64,000 nucleotides of DNA, from positions 6,497,900-6,561,899 of the forward strand of contig CM049322.1 of NCBI GenBank assembly GCA_026874595.1, written 5' to 3'. A program made the translations under genes and the position numbers. Source of the stretch: Sipunculus nudus. Lineage: Eukaryota; Annelida; Sipuncula; Golfingiida; Sipunculidae. Within the stretch, counting starts at the first letter, position 1; each line of letters begins with the position of its first letter. Shown here in pieces: positions 1 to 15,400 of the stretch. The notes below the pieces were generated by a model. It was not told the origin of the DNA, did no database searches, and was given only the letters and a program-made list of their open reading frames with translations.

Positions 1-128
1 TTAGCGTTCAAGTCCATGGGTCTGTAATCTATGACGAAGCTCTAGAAGCAATGCCGGCCACTTCAAAACAAAAGTCAGTCGGCTCTGTATTAAATCTGCC
101 ATTTAGGGAATTTGATTTTGAAGATTAA
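1..128 (+). CDS. C-terminal end of an unidentified gene (partial)
   Basis: One frame is open from the left edge to TAA at 126-128 and reads about 41 residues. They begin SVQVHGSVIYDEALEAM and end in an acidic tail, LPFREFDFED. Codon use is less AT-biased than the flanking DNA. A TTAG at 1-4 could be a splice acceptor, so the exon may start at base 5. I do not recognise the protein. It could be the last exon of a plus-strand gene lying left of the window. No AATAAA is evident before the repeat element that starts at 213. Confidence 0.4.
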   Translation, partial: SVQVHGSVIYDEALEAMPATSKQKSVGSVLNLPFREFDFED

Positions 129-212
129 GGTCACCGTTTTTTTTTTTCTTAAAAAAAAAAATAGGTGAAACAATTTAAGTATCAAATTTGAAGAATATAT
201 ATATATATTCAA

Positions 213-1641
<1,429 letters not shown>

Positions 1642-2994
1642 TAAACTTGTACAGGGTTCACAATCCTATATTTTGACCGATATTGCCTTCAAAAACTTTG
1701 AAAAAAATTGTAATAAATACCTAGTTAATACCTAAACGTGTACTTCAAACACTGAAATTGGTTGGCTATCACAGTGCATGTTTTTGCCATGTAGCTTGTA
1801 CAATATAGGCCACTGTGCCCCAATTTAAGTTTCACAAGACATTTTACCAGGATCTATCTTTGTGTAAAGCAGGACCTTCTATGTCAAACAGTAATAAAAT
1901 ATGCCCCCTTAGGGATGACCAGTCACAGGAAGCTACCTAAAATTGTGACCACACACACACAGACATCCTTAAGATCCATAAATAGCATGGCAAAACCTAC
2001 ACACAGAATGGGGATTTCACTGATGCAGCTGGTGGGGGATTCTCATATCAAAAGTTAAGGGTTAAAACTGGCAACTCACGTAAAATACCTTTTTATTTTA
2101 AAACAAAATTTTATTTGGCAAGGCACATGTTAAGGAAATATTTACACAATTGAATACAGCATAATATACATAATAATTGGAATATAATATGCACACATAC
2201 ATATTTATATAGCAGGCACACACACCCACCCAGACATACATATAACCATTTAAAACCAATGTATATAAATGTGTGTTATTAATATGCATGTTTCTGAAAA
2301 TACTAAGCTATCATTTAGCCTTTGTGAAAGTAGTCCTTATAAAAAAAACGAAAGAAAAAGAACAGATGGATATCTACAATGTCATAGTTTTACCAAAGAC
2401 ATTATTGGAGGGACTACAGTAGATCTGCTTTTACTTAAAGAACCGAATAACCTGCTATGTCCTCTGTGCGTAAGGATATATTTGACAGGGGTAGAGACAG
2501 ATCCTAATATAATCCTGTATAAACTGACTTCATGATAACCATATATGTCCTCAACCAACAGACTCGGCTGCAAACTCTAAATATAATAATAGTGCAATTA
2601 CATATTACTAAACTGGGTATATATATTTCATTCCTGTATAAATAATTGATATATTTGATTTTTTAAAACTATCAACAGTTAACAGCTAAAATAAATAATA
2701 TAAAGAAATCTTGCACTTGGAAAATAGCTGATATCAACACAGCTTTATGGCAATATAACATTCTTATTCATAATGGAAACTTAAACCTTATGGAATAAGC
2801 AGCGCCACCTACAACCCTGAAAAAAATAAATTAAAAAATATGAGAAAATCACTCAAATTACAAAAAGGCTGCTGAGCATGTGAAGAGTTTGTTTTTTACA
2901 CATAAATAACTCCAGCAGTTAGTTTTGGAGATTTGCAGTTATCTCCTAAAACACAAAGATATCAAGGACCGATGTACATTTTGACCAGGTTCAT
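1642..2994. other. Intergenic stretch downstream of ABHD10
   Basis: AT-rich with no convincing exon. It has short CA/CACACC-type runs near 1951 and 2217. On the minus strand it would hold the ABHD10 3' untranslated region; a TTTATT at about 2111-2116 reads AATAAA on that strand and could be its polyadenylation signal, though this is only a motif match. Confidence 0.4.
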
Positions 2995-3414
2995 TTACCC
3001 TTGTGATTTCGTGGCGTTTTTGGCCTGGATGTTCGGGTAACTGTACAAGGAGAAGGAATGCCAACTTGATATCGCCAAGTCTCTCACATCCTTGGCTCCA
3101 AAAATGAGGTTATTCAGCATTTCGAAAAGCGTGTGAATATCATCTGGTTGCGAGAGACGGTGATCTCCTTCTTTCTTCAGGAGAACGTCTACATCGGTAC
3201 TCCATAACTTCTCTGCTATCCGGAGTGACATTTCGTGAGGCACAGACTTATCCTGGACTCCATGGAGTAGTCGTACTGGGCAGATCAGCGGGATGGACTC
3301 GCGCTTCAGCAAACTATGCTGATGAGCATCGTTGATGAACTTCTGCGTCAGAATGGTCTCCCCGTATTCTGATACCAGGTGAGCTAATCCTGTTTCTTCC
3401 AGCTCCTCTTTTAC
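2995..3414 (-). CDS. ABHD10: ABHD10 coding exon 4 (terminal)
   Basis: The acceptor TTTTTCCACAG precedes VKEELEETGLAH; TAA is at 2997-2995. It carries the catalytic Asp (LLHGVQDKSVP) and His (KEGDHRLS). The tail after NNLIFGAKD is about 30 residues longer than in the human protein and has no obvious domain. Confidence 0.9.
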   Translation of the reverse strand, partial: VKEELEETGLAHLVSEYGETILTQKFINDAHQHSLLKRESIPLICPVRLLHGVQDKSVPHEMSLRIAEKLWSTDVDVLLKKEGDHRLSQPDDIHTLFEMLNNLIFGAKDVRDLAISSWHSFSLYSYPNIQAKNATKSQG

Positions 3415-6400
3415 CTGTGGAAAAAGCAATATATACAGTAAAACCCCTGTATTATGAGCACTTCTCTAATATGGGCACCTCTTTGTTATGCTGCATACAG
3501 TTCTCTTTTCTGGACATGCCAATTTTACAAACACCTCTGTTGTGGACACCTATCCATTACAGGCACCTTTATTATGAGCATTTGTCTGTTATAGACACCT
3601 CTATGTTATGGTAATATCTTTATTATAAGCATCTCCAAACTGTAGGTAGATCTCACTATTACAAGCTAATAAGCACCTCTTTATTATCATTTTATTATGG
3701 AACATCTATAATACATACACCTCCGTATTACAGACACCACTCTTCTGTGGACACCTCTCATTTACAGACACCTCTCTATAATGGATATCGCTCTATTTCA
3801 GACACCTCTTTATTATGGGCATCACTATTATGGGCCCCTCTCTATTATGGACATCTCTCCATTACAGACACATCTCCATTACAGATACCTCTCTATTATG
3901 GCCATATTTCTATTATAGACACAACCATATACTGTGGAAGTGGTTTTGTTAACGGGGTTTTAAATTTAGCGCTTTTAGCACGAGCTAGAATTGCGCTCAA
4001 ATAAGAAAATCATAAATTTGATGTGATTGTTGGAAGATTACAGCTTTCTCGCCTGAGACACAGTCATGTGGTCCTGGTAATCACTCCATGCATGGTCTCT
4101 TGAGTTGAGGTTTCTTCAACCAGAATATTAGAGCAGTCATGTTGTCATACGAGTTCCAAGCAATTGATTTCTTGAGAAAGACCCCCTTTCCTTATAGTGA
4201 TTTGTAGATACAACTGTGAAACAAGGGACCCATGGGTCACAGCGCTCAGCTGATCATGATTGGACTATGAATGTTTCTCCACTGTGATACTATATCGAGT
4301 CGATAAAGCTTATGAATATCATGGACATGTTGGGCTGTTATAAAGGAATGTAATGTAATATGTGAGTAAATGATAAATGAAATTACCTGACTGATGGATT
4401 AATAGAGTCAAATATAGTGGTTTATTTTTTATTTATTTAGGAGGGGTTGAAAATTGTTATATATTTGAGCAAATATGAATGCAATGACAGCAGTAATAAG
4501 CAGTAGTAGAATGATGATAAGGCTATTTGTTGAAGGATCTAAAGTGTATGGTAGTCTGCAAGCTTTCAATTTGACAGATATGATGTTATGATTAACTATG
4601 CTGATGAAGTGATTTATGAATTTGTGACTGTATGACACAATATCTCTTTAGTCTTGACAAGGTACATTATTGTGATGCCCACTATGTCTACATATTACAC
4701 AATACTGACATAATTTCTGGCATGTACATAGGTACCTATGGACGAATAGTTATACAAAATATTAAAGTATGAATATATCTGATTCATCTTGTTCTTGCTT
4801 ACTGAGGCTGACTTTGGGATGGGGTTCCGTGAAGGGAAAAGTGAGGGCAGCACGAAGGTGAATGTAGAAATTTTCTATTGTAATGTTTTTCATTTATATA
4901 AGAATATGAAAAGCTAAGAGGAAAGGGGCCCTCCTACTTGGTTATAGTAAAGTTCTAAATATATGATTGCAAACTAATACTCTGACAAGACTGTCATGAA
5001 GAAAAACAGTAAAAGTTTTGAGATACTGTGATGCATATGAAAATTTACAGATGGACTGGCAAGTTGACAGAATGGACTAATACCTTTATTTCACTTTCAA
5101 GGGAATAATGCATTTAAGTTTATATATAATCCTTTTTTTTAAGCATATCCACTTTTTTCATTAAGAAGTTTTTATCTGAGTCATTTTTTTATTTACAGGT
5201 TTTATAAATTTTCAATAAAAAACCTGAAAATATAAGTTAAAATATTAGAATTGTTGCAAAAGTAGCAATCATTATATATACAGAGTAAAAAACTGAAACT
5301 ATAAGTAAAAATATTAGAATTGTTGCAAAAGTTGCAATCATCATATATCCAGAGTGTAGCTCATATTGGGTCATATTATGCATACACATATATTTTATTA
5401 TTTTTAAATCATAAATGTTTAAACTCAATTTAAAAGAAAATAATGCCACAACATGGCATCTACAAGAATATTCCTTGAATCACTATTTAAAAGTTTTGCA
5501 CATTGGAGTTTTCAGTACATGCTTAATTTTATTCACCAAAATAAAATAAAAGATTCTGTAAATTTGATAAAATAAGACATTACAAATAAAGTATACACAC
5601 TGTTGGTTGAATGAGGCACAAACAATATCATTGTGCTAATTACTATCCCAGTTTTAATTTATTACTGGAATTAATAGTCAATTTCACACCTGGTGAAGTT
5701 TTTACTCTTCTGAAGTAAGGAATTACTTATCTCATGAACATCCACACTTTCATAGCAATACACCACTTTGTGGACACAATTAAATGTACACTTTAATCAC
5801 TGTAACCCTGGTGGTTCAATACAAAATCTAAAATGTAGCATAGCCTAGAATAAGAATGAATCAAATACAGAAAATAATAACATTCATCTAGTTTATGCAC
5901 CATCTGGGGGGGGGGGGGGGGGGGGGGAGTGCAGGGCAGAGGGGAAGCCTGCTGGTAGTGGCCAAGCTGACCCAAGGCAAGCTGCCTGGGGTGGGTTACA
6001 TAATGCAAGTGAAGGCTGTACTACTAGGTGGGCTAGATGTAAACAACACTTGACATGGTGTATGAAAACATAAATAAAAGCTATTCTTTCCAATCAATTT
6101 CTTTGAAATTTCATATTTTAAAAGATTAAATCCTTATGTAAATATGCTGTGAAAATTAAATCAACAGTGCCAAAGTTGGACAAAATTTAAGGTATTGAAT
6201 TTTTATTTATGCTAATAACTTGAAAAATTTCCAAAATTCAGATCTAATTTTGGGTAAACAATTGAATCTTGATTAAATAAAGTTATATTCCTGAAAAAAA
6301 GTCTGTAGGTTCAGCAATTCTCATGTTAGGTGAGTAAATATATTTCCTGATTTTTTTTTAAAATTGCATTATGTTTTGGCCCATAACTTCAAAATAATAC

Positions 6401-9400
6401 CCAATACTGACCTAATTTTTGGTATGTTCATAGAAAACGTATGAAAGAATGGGAATACTAAATACAATCAAAAACAGATCAGTGGTTTTGATATTAGGCA
6501 GCCTTGAAGTGTAACAATGGCTTTTTTTATGGAAAACAGACTTTTTTTCCTTAATATCTCGAAGGAACGAAGTCCTAATGACCCAATTTTTGGTATGGTA
6601 GGAGATTTTGGGGACATCTAAAATTATGCCAACAGCCTCGGGAGCATAGAGATGAGCACTGAATGACCTACAGTCATCAAAGGGGACTGCTTGACAATGC
6701 AAGGGAATACAACAAGAGCCTCCAAAAATATTCAATAACTAGCCTAATTTTGCAGCTTTTATTTTCAAATTTCAGATTTTTACAGATTAAATCCTTATGT
6801 ATACATGCTGTGAAAATTAAATTCACAGTACCTACAGGAAAACAAGGGACCTATGGGTCACGACGCTCAGCTGTTATATATGATAAAAAAATATTATTTA
6901 GAAATGAGGCACATGCTGGTTTTGTGTGGTAATAAATATAAGCTGTATTATGAGTTGTTGTTGTTTAGCTTATGTATGATTTTGATAGTACCTTTGGAGA
7001 CAGGGAAGAGGATTGATTTCATTTATTTTATTAACAAATGGAGTACTACTGTCACACAGATTTTGACTTGGCCATATAACTTATAAGCAGAACATATAAT
7101 ATAAGAGTTTAACTATTTATTAAAAAAATTACAAATATTGTCCCAAATATAATTTTTATTAAAAATAATAAGAGAATCATGATTTTTTAAATTGAAATAT
7201 AATTGATATGATTATTAAAATAATATTAGAGAATATATTCATGAATGCATTCATGAATACATTTTGAAAGTATTTGCACGAGTATTCATATACTTTCATT
7301 TTTACCTGAATTCCCATTCTTTATGCAAGAAATTTTATAATGGAGTACATAATCATATTCGTATTTAAATACAATTACAAAGTATTCGCACCATGTCTGG
7401 TATTTATTCAGTTTTCACCAAAAAATGATGTTGAGAATCCAGAATATACAAAATTCACACATTTAAATAATGATCATAAGTACCTGGTTTTATGGCTTTT
7501 ATTTATATTAAAAAATAACTGTAAAAAATTCATTTTGGACTAATTTCACATCAATGTACACACTAGACACAGTAGGAATCTAGATTAATATTATCAACTG
7601 CATCTTTGTCTATCATTAATTTCCTTCATATAATCCTTAATGATTAGTAATGAATAATATGATTTACTTCTTTATCATTAAAAATGAACTGAAAAATGCC
7701 ATAGGTGACTGCATGGTGTTATTTGGAATATGTGACATTCTACCCATCGATACAAGATTCTTATATCATCAGTAACTGCAAGTTAATTTCCTGTTATTAT
7801 AAACTAACAAATTCCTTTTCTATTTTTCTTTAATTTGTTATTAAAAACCAATAAAAATTTATTAATTTATTGTTTATTGTTATGTTGTTGGTTAAAACTA
7901 CTAGATGAGTTGGGTTGAACACCTGGATCAACTGTGGCTGGCCATCAGCTGCCTGGATTCTCCCCTCAAGCGTGCATAATTTGATGAAAGGTCAACATAC
8001 AGGTGACTCAAGAGGGGCTGGAGAGAGCCAAAGTCTGACAGGGTCTCATAAAAAACATTAATAAAAGCTACAATATTTGGCAAATTTCTTTCAGCTTTCT
8101 AAACTAAAAAGCTGAAATCCTTATGTGTGCATGATATGAAAATTATATCAACAGTGCTCACGGAAAACAAACGTGCCATGGTCACAGTTGGGCAAAATTT
8201 AAGGTACTAATTTTATATTTATACTAATAACTTATAAAATTTGAAAAATTCAGAACTAATTTTGGGTATTCAATTGAATCTTGATTAATTAATGTTACAT
8301 CCCTGACAAAAAAGATCTCTAGCTTCAGCAATGCCCTTGTTAAGGGAGTAAATATATTTCTTGATTTTTTACAAAGTGCATTATGTTTGGGCCCATAACT
8401 TAAAAAAAATACACAATACTGACATCAATTTAGGCATGTGCATAGTGAATGTATAGAAAAATATGTATATTATATATGATCAAAGTCAGATCAGTGGTTT
8501 TGATATTAGGCAGTCTTAAAGTGTAACATTGGGTTTTTAATGGAAAAATTAAGTTTTTCATTGATATCTCGAAGGAATTAAGTCCTAGTGACCAAATTCT
8601 TGGCATGGTAGGGGATTTTGGAGAAATCTAACTGTATGCCAAATTAAAGGAACTTAGAGCTGAAGCTCGGGAGCTGAGCTCTAGCAAACTGCATAACACT
8701 AGCAATATGTGACATGGTGCTTGAAAACTTGAATAAAATCTACAGTTTTTGATCAACTGGTTTCAAATTTTTGTTGTTAACAGTTGAAATGCTAACAAAA
8801 ACATGCTGTGAAAATTAAATCCACAGCAGTTACAGCAAAAAAACGTGCCATGGTCAAAGTTGGGCAAAATTTAAGGTACCAATTTTTTATTTTTGCTAGT
8901 ATTTTTAAAAATTTAAAAGATTTTGATCTAATTTTGGGTATACAATTTAATTTTGATTAATAAAAGTAATATTACTGGAAAAAAAGTGCTTAGCTTTAAC
9001 AAGTTTTGTGTTAAGTGATAAAATTTCTTTCCTGATTATTTAAAAAATGCATTATGTTTGGGCCCATAACTTTTTTAAATTAAATAATACAGACCTAATT
9101 TCTGGCATGTACATAGGAATTATATAGAGGATTATTTATAGGAAATATGAGGAAAAACAGATGAGTGGTTTTGATATTAGGCAGTCCTAAAGTGTGAAAA
9201 TAGGTTTTTAATAAAAAATTGAGGTTTTTTCTTAATTTCTCAAAGGAATGAAGTCGCAAAGACCCAGTTTTTGGCTTGGTAGGAGATCTTGGGGACATCT
9301 AACATTATGCTGAATTTTGGATTCCTAGGTCTTACGGTTTCAAAACGTGCCACATCTACGGACGGACGGACGGACGGACAGACGGACGGACGACGGACAA

Positions 9401-12400
9401 TGGACCACGACTATAGCTCAGATGACTTATAGTCAGCTGAGCTAAAAATGTGCTGTGGCCAAAGTTGGGCAAAATTTAAGGTACCAATTTTATATTTTTG
9501 CCAATATTTAAAAAAATTTTACAGATTTTGATCTAATTTTTGGTATACAATTAAATTTTGATTAATTAAAGTTGTATTACTGGAAAGAAGCCCCTACCTT
9601 TTACACTTTTGGTCTTAAGTGACCAAATATCTTCCTGATTTTTTTACAAAGTCCATTATGTTTGGGCCCATAACTTTTTCAAATTATATAATACTGACTA
9701 AATATCTGGCATGTACATAGAAACTATATAGAGGAATATTTATGATAAATATGAAGAAAACCAGATGAGTGGTTTTGATATTAGGCAGTCCTAAAGTGTG
9801 AAAATAGATTTCTAATAAAAAATTGAAGTTTTTCCTTAATATCTCGAAGGAACGATGTCCGATTGACCAAATTTTCGGCATGGTAGGAGATTTTGGGGAT
9901 ATCTAACTGTATGCCGAATTTTAGATTCGTAGGTCCAACGGTGTCGAAACGTGCCAGTCTTACGGACGGACATCCAGGCGGACAGATGGACGGACAGACA
10001 GACGGACGACGGACAATGGACCACGACTAAAGCTCAGATGACTTATAGTCAGCTGAGCTAACAATAAGAAGCCATTTAAGACATGCATCCTAACCCTTCC
10101 CATAGCTTTGAAGTACGACTGAGCTGAGAGCAATGAGCGGCTGTTGTCAGTTCTGTTTGTTGATCTAAATGGTTGGCTGTTTCTGGTTAGTATAATCACA
10201 GTTGTTATTGTAGAGAAATTCTACAACTTGCTCAGATTGTCAAACATTATAACTGGTTGCAGTACCATTGTATCGTCAAACATGATAAGTCCTGATTAAT
10301 CATGCATTGTTCACACCTTGCGGTCACGGTATACAACCAGTGGCATGTAAGCTGTCACCCAAAGGTTGTTAGGTGCGATGTATGTTACGTTACAAACCTG
10401 CCTTTTATCAATACCGGTATTTTATTCATTAGATATACAGTTTCTTACCTAACATACAGATTTGCCTGAAATTCGAACTGCGCAAATGCTATAAAATGAA
10501 AAATGCGGGGAAATTTAGACACGCCAAATTAACCACTTCCACAGTAAATGAAACCATTCTATTACAGACACCTCTATTACTTAAACCTCTCTATTACTAA
10601 ATCCTCCCTGTTACAGGAACCACCCAATTATGAACAAAATTATAAGTCAATCCAATGTCCTTGATTGGAAAATTCACTGCAGTTTTTTTATAATCTTCCA
10701 CTGCAGTTATTGTAATACCTCAACCAGGGAGGCATGCATTCATTCATGTTGTGTGTGCTTGTGTGTGTGTTTGTGTGTGTTTATGTTTTACAATGGAGCA
10801 GGCATGTGCTCTGCTGTGCGTCTTCTGAGCTGTTATGTGTTTCTTAATCCTATGATAATATGATGAATTTGGGTGTGGTCCAAAAGAAGTGTTATTCCAC
10901 TGTGAACTCTATCAATACATGTCAGCCTTCCCAAATATATGGGCATATAGATTGTCACCTGGACACTAACCTCAGAGTATCACATACCTTTGCCCTTATT
11001 GAACCTGGACATGTTTACTTCTTCCAGTTTCTCAAAACTGCTCAGGGAGGCTGCCATTTTGTATACACATTAAAACCAAGATGTCACAGTTGCATGTTAT
11101 AATGATAGGTACACTGATAATACACAATAATGACAAATGCATAGTTCATACAAACCCCTGGTGCAGAGGTCCATTTTTCCACGTCAAACTCTGCCACAGT
11201 TCCTACACCAATCAGAGAGTGGATATGCGGGGAAATTTAGACACGCCAAATTAACCACTTCCACAGTAAATGAAACCATTCTATTACAGACACCTCTATT
11301 ACTTAAACCTCTCTATTACTAAATCCTCCCTGTTACAGGAACCACCCAATTATGAACAAAATTATAAGTCAATCCAATGTCCTTGATTGGAAAATTCACT
11401 GCAGTTTTTTTATAATCTTCCACTGCAGTTATTGTAATACCTCAACCAGGGAGGCATGCATTCATTTATGTTGTGTGTGCTTGTGTGTGTGTTTGTGTGT
11501 GTTTATGTTTTACAATGGAGCAGGCATGTGCTCTGCTGTGCGTCTTCTGAGCTGTTATGTGTTTCTTAATCCTATGATAATATGATGAATTTGGGTGTGG
11601 TCCAAAAGAAGTGTTATTCCACTGTGAACTCTATCAATACATGTCAGCCTTCCCAAATATATGGGCATATAGATTGTCACCTGGACACTAACCTCAGAGT
11701 ATCACATACCTTTGCCCTTATTGAACCTGGACATGTTTACTTCTTCCAGTTTCTCAAAACTGCTCAGGGAGGCTGCCATTTTGTATACACATTAAAACCA
11801 AGATGTCACAGTTGCATGTTATAATGATAGGTACACTGATAATACACAATAATGACAAATGCATAGTTCATACAAACCCCTGGTGCAGAGGTCCATTTTT
11901 CCACGTCAAACTCTGCCACAGTTCCTACACCAATCAGAGAGTGGATACGATTTGGACGTTCCATCGCAGCCAAAATCATCAGCAGTCCTCCCATGCTGGA
12001 GCCAACCATCACCTGATTTACATAGGTCAAAGGTCAAGTCCACAAGTGAAAACTTTAAACAGAATAAAAAGTTTCACCCATCTTATCACCACTGATGTGT
12101 GTCAAACAAAGTTTAAATTGACAACTTTTAGAATACAGACAACAGATATATTTATTTTGTTCTTATGAAAAGATCCTTTTTCATCACATTAAAATACTGA
12201 GTGAAAGAGTAAAAACGTAAATATAAACAAAATTAAAAGCAACAAAAAGTAGCAACAGTTCTACCTGAGGTCCTGCCGTGACTCTATCGATTATGGACAG
12301 GAGGTCATTTTTCCAGTCCGTCAAAGTCATGTGACGCATATCACCCCTAGACATCCCACATCCCTGGTAATCAAACCTAAAATTATAAACGTGGCAACAT

Positions 12401-15400
12401 TAATATCTCTATATTATGATGTTCATTCCAGTTGTAAAGTAAAAGAAATGTTATATTCTACACACATGCAAGAAGGATATTCTGGTAAATTAGAAATAGT
12501 CTAGTTATTGCACTTTGTCAATGGAAGTTTGACCCGCACCACAGCCTCCAATGTATAATTAATGGAAATCATTTCTGATTGAATGTATTAAGGGTAACCC
12601 TCTAATTCATTTTAACCACATTGTGAATTCTTAAGAATTCCTAGATCTGTTCACTTAAGTGTTCAGAAAAGCTGCTGAACTGCAGAGCCTAAGGTCCTCT
12701 GTTCAAACCTGTGCCTCTGTTCAATCCTGTGCCTCTGTCTTAACATGTGCCTGTTTTCAAATATTTGCCTCTTTTCAAACCCAGCACTCTGTTCTAATCT
12801 GTGCCTTTGTTCACATCTGTGCTTCTGTTCAAATTTGTGCCTCTGTTCAATTCAGTTCCTGTTCAAACCCAGTCTTTGTTCAAATCTAGCCCCTGTTCAA
12901 ACCTATGCCTCTGTTCAATCCCAGCCTCTGTTCAACTCAGCAAATCTCTCAAATTGCAAAATGCCGAAATCTCAAGAGAACCTGAGAGATGCACTCAATA
13001 CAGTTCAAATATGTGCCTCTTTTCAAACCTAGCACCTGTTCAAACCCAGCCTCTGTTCAAACCTGTGTCTCTGTTCACTCCTGTGCCTTTGTCCAAATTT
13101 GTGCTTCTGTTCACACCTGTGCCTCTGTTTGTACCTGTGCTTCTGTTCAAACTTGTGCCTCTGTTGAATTCAGTTCCTGTTCAAACCCAGTCTCTGTTCA
13201 AAGCTAGCCCCTGTTCAAACCTATGCCTCTGTTCAATCTCAGCCTCTGTTCAATCTCAGCCTCTGTTCAACTCAGCAAATCTCTCAAATTGCAAAATGGC
13301 CAAACCTCAAGAGAACCTGAGAGATGCACTCGAATACAGTTCAAATATGTACCTCTTTTCAAACCCAGCATCTGTTCAAACCCAGCCTTTGTTTAAACCT
13401 GTGTCTCTGTTCACTCCTGTGCCTTTGTCCAAATTTGAGCTTCTGTTCACACCTGTGCCTCTGTTCCCATCTGTTCAAACTCAGCAAATTTGAATAGCAA
13501 ATCGAGAAATATCAAGACAACCTGAGAGATTCACTCCAAAGCCTTTAACTACAAGTTTAGTTATAAGTTCATGATTATTTACAGCCCTGTGCCATAAATT
13601 TATCTAAAATCATGAAGGCTGAACAAAATAACATATCATTCTTATTGTGTGGTTACCTTCACGATCATTCAACAGACAGCCCACCATTTTTCTTTATATG
13701 GAAGAAAATGTTTATTAAGCTTATCCACTTTTTTGGTTTAAAAAAACCCAAAAAAACCATAATAATAATGGCCACTTTGGTAGATGTTCATAAAGCAGTT
13801 TACAGCATCCTCCCAGGGACTGCTCAAGAAATGCATACTGACAGAGAAAGCAGCAGCAGATTCCCTGGGGACTGATCAATTATTATCGGTGAATGGTCAC
13901 TTGATGCAAAGTACTTGATCGTTGATCTTGCAGTGCCAAAATCTATTACCAAGTTTTGCTTATAACATAGACTTTGTGATGAGGTAATGTCTTTTATATA
14001 TTCCAGTCAAGCAAACTCTAGAAAGGTCTGTGTTTACTATAAAATACTATAAAATACCAATATGCAGTATTGTAAGATACACATACATGTAGGCTATAGA
14101 ATGATTACATATATTAAAAGCAAACCTGTAGGCCTGCCCTGTATATCAGTTGCAATGATGTACAGGTCTTATATGGTCAGAAATTCAATTCCTGGCATTT
14201 CGCACTGCTTCACAACAAAATTATTCTGATAATAGGTCGGAAGAGGTCAACAATTTTTATAGATGATCAACCATATAATTACAACTAATTTCCAGCACTA
14301 GAGTCTCCTTTTTTACAGAGGGGAGGGGGGGGGGGGGTACAGACACAGAGTTTTATTTTGTCAGTTATCATCTACGTGGTTATCTTCTCACACATACTGA
14401 TGCAGACTCAAGTGGACTTCAGACATAGATAACTCTATCTTAAGAACTGAAAGAGATCTTGGAGATGTCTTACCTTGACTCAGATGTGTTTACCATTTAA
14501 ACTAGAAATCTGCACTCATCAAGTGCAGGCCTGGGCCAAGGCAGCTCATTACCCCCATACGGCACGGTCAGAAATGCAGCATTAAACAAAAATTCCTGGA
14601 TCCAAATGGTGATCCGAGTCACCCCCCCCCCAAATTTAGTCAATATTCCATATATATTATTCCAGCCATCCTGAAAATTTCTTAGAAATAAGATAACTTT
14701 TTGAGTAATGTTGCTAACACTAGCTCTTTTCAAATATGATGGCCCAGTATGAACAGGGAAATGAGCAAACTACTGATGAAAATGTTTACTCTTCAGGTTG
14801 CAATTTGGTCTATCATTTAGGTCAAATCTGTAATCATAATGGAACGAAGGTGGGGTTGGGGAAAAACGCAAACCAGCCCAGCGAGGAGTTTCCAGAGCCA
14901 ATGTTGCTATATTTGATTTGACTGACAGCTAACCAACCAAGCAACAGGTACACATAGAATACAGGCTCAGACAGACAGGCCTGAAACTCTGCCAGCATGG
15001 GGCCTTGTGAATGCACCTGGAGGGCTAATTGGGCCAATCATTCTGAGCCTGTGGTCACATTTGTTCGACTGACAGCTATCCTGTCATGTAACCAACCTTC
15101 ACAAGACTTTTTAAGAGCATGTGGGCACCCATGCAGGATACTGTGCTGGTGAGCTGTCAATCAAATCAAATATAACAACATTGGCTTTGGACACTCCTCG
15201 CTTGGCTGGTTTGAATTTTTCTGGAAACCAATAAATGGCTACAACTAAATAGTACTAATGTCATAAGAGGTTGATGGAGGGGGAACATAGTGGGAGCAAA
15301 ATTGACCGGGGAACCTGGGTACCACACCTGAAGGGGGTAGTGAGGGCAGAGCCTCCACCTTAAGCGCAATTCACCTGTTCAAATAGTAAATGGTTCCCCA

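Noticed and set aside
5793-6093. Proline-rich frames around a G run
   Set aside because: The Pro runs come from the homopolymer at 5906-5927.
11155-11225. A second, alternative ABHD10 exon 3
   Set aside because: The copy lacks the acceptor and the nucleophile-bearing half, so it cannot be a full alternative exon.
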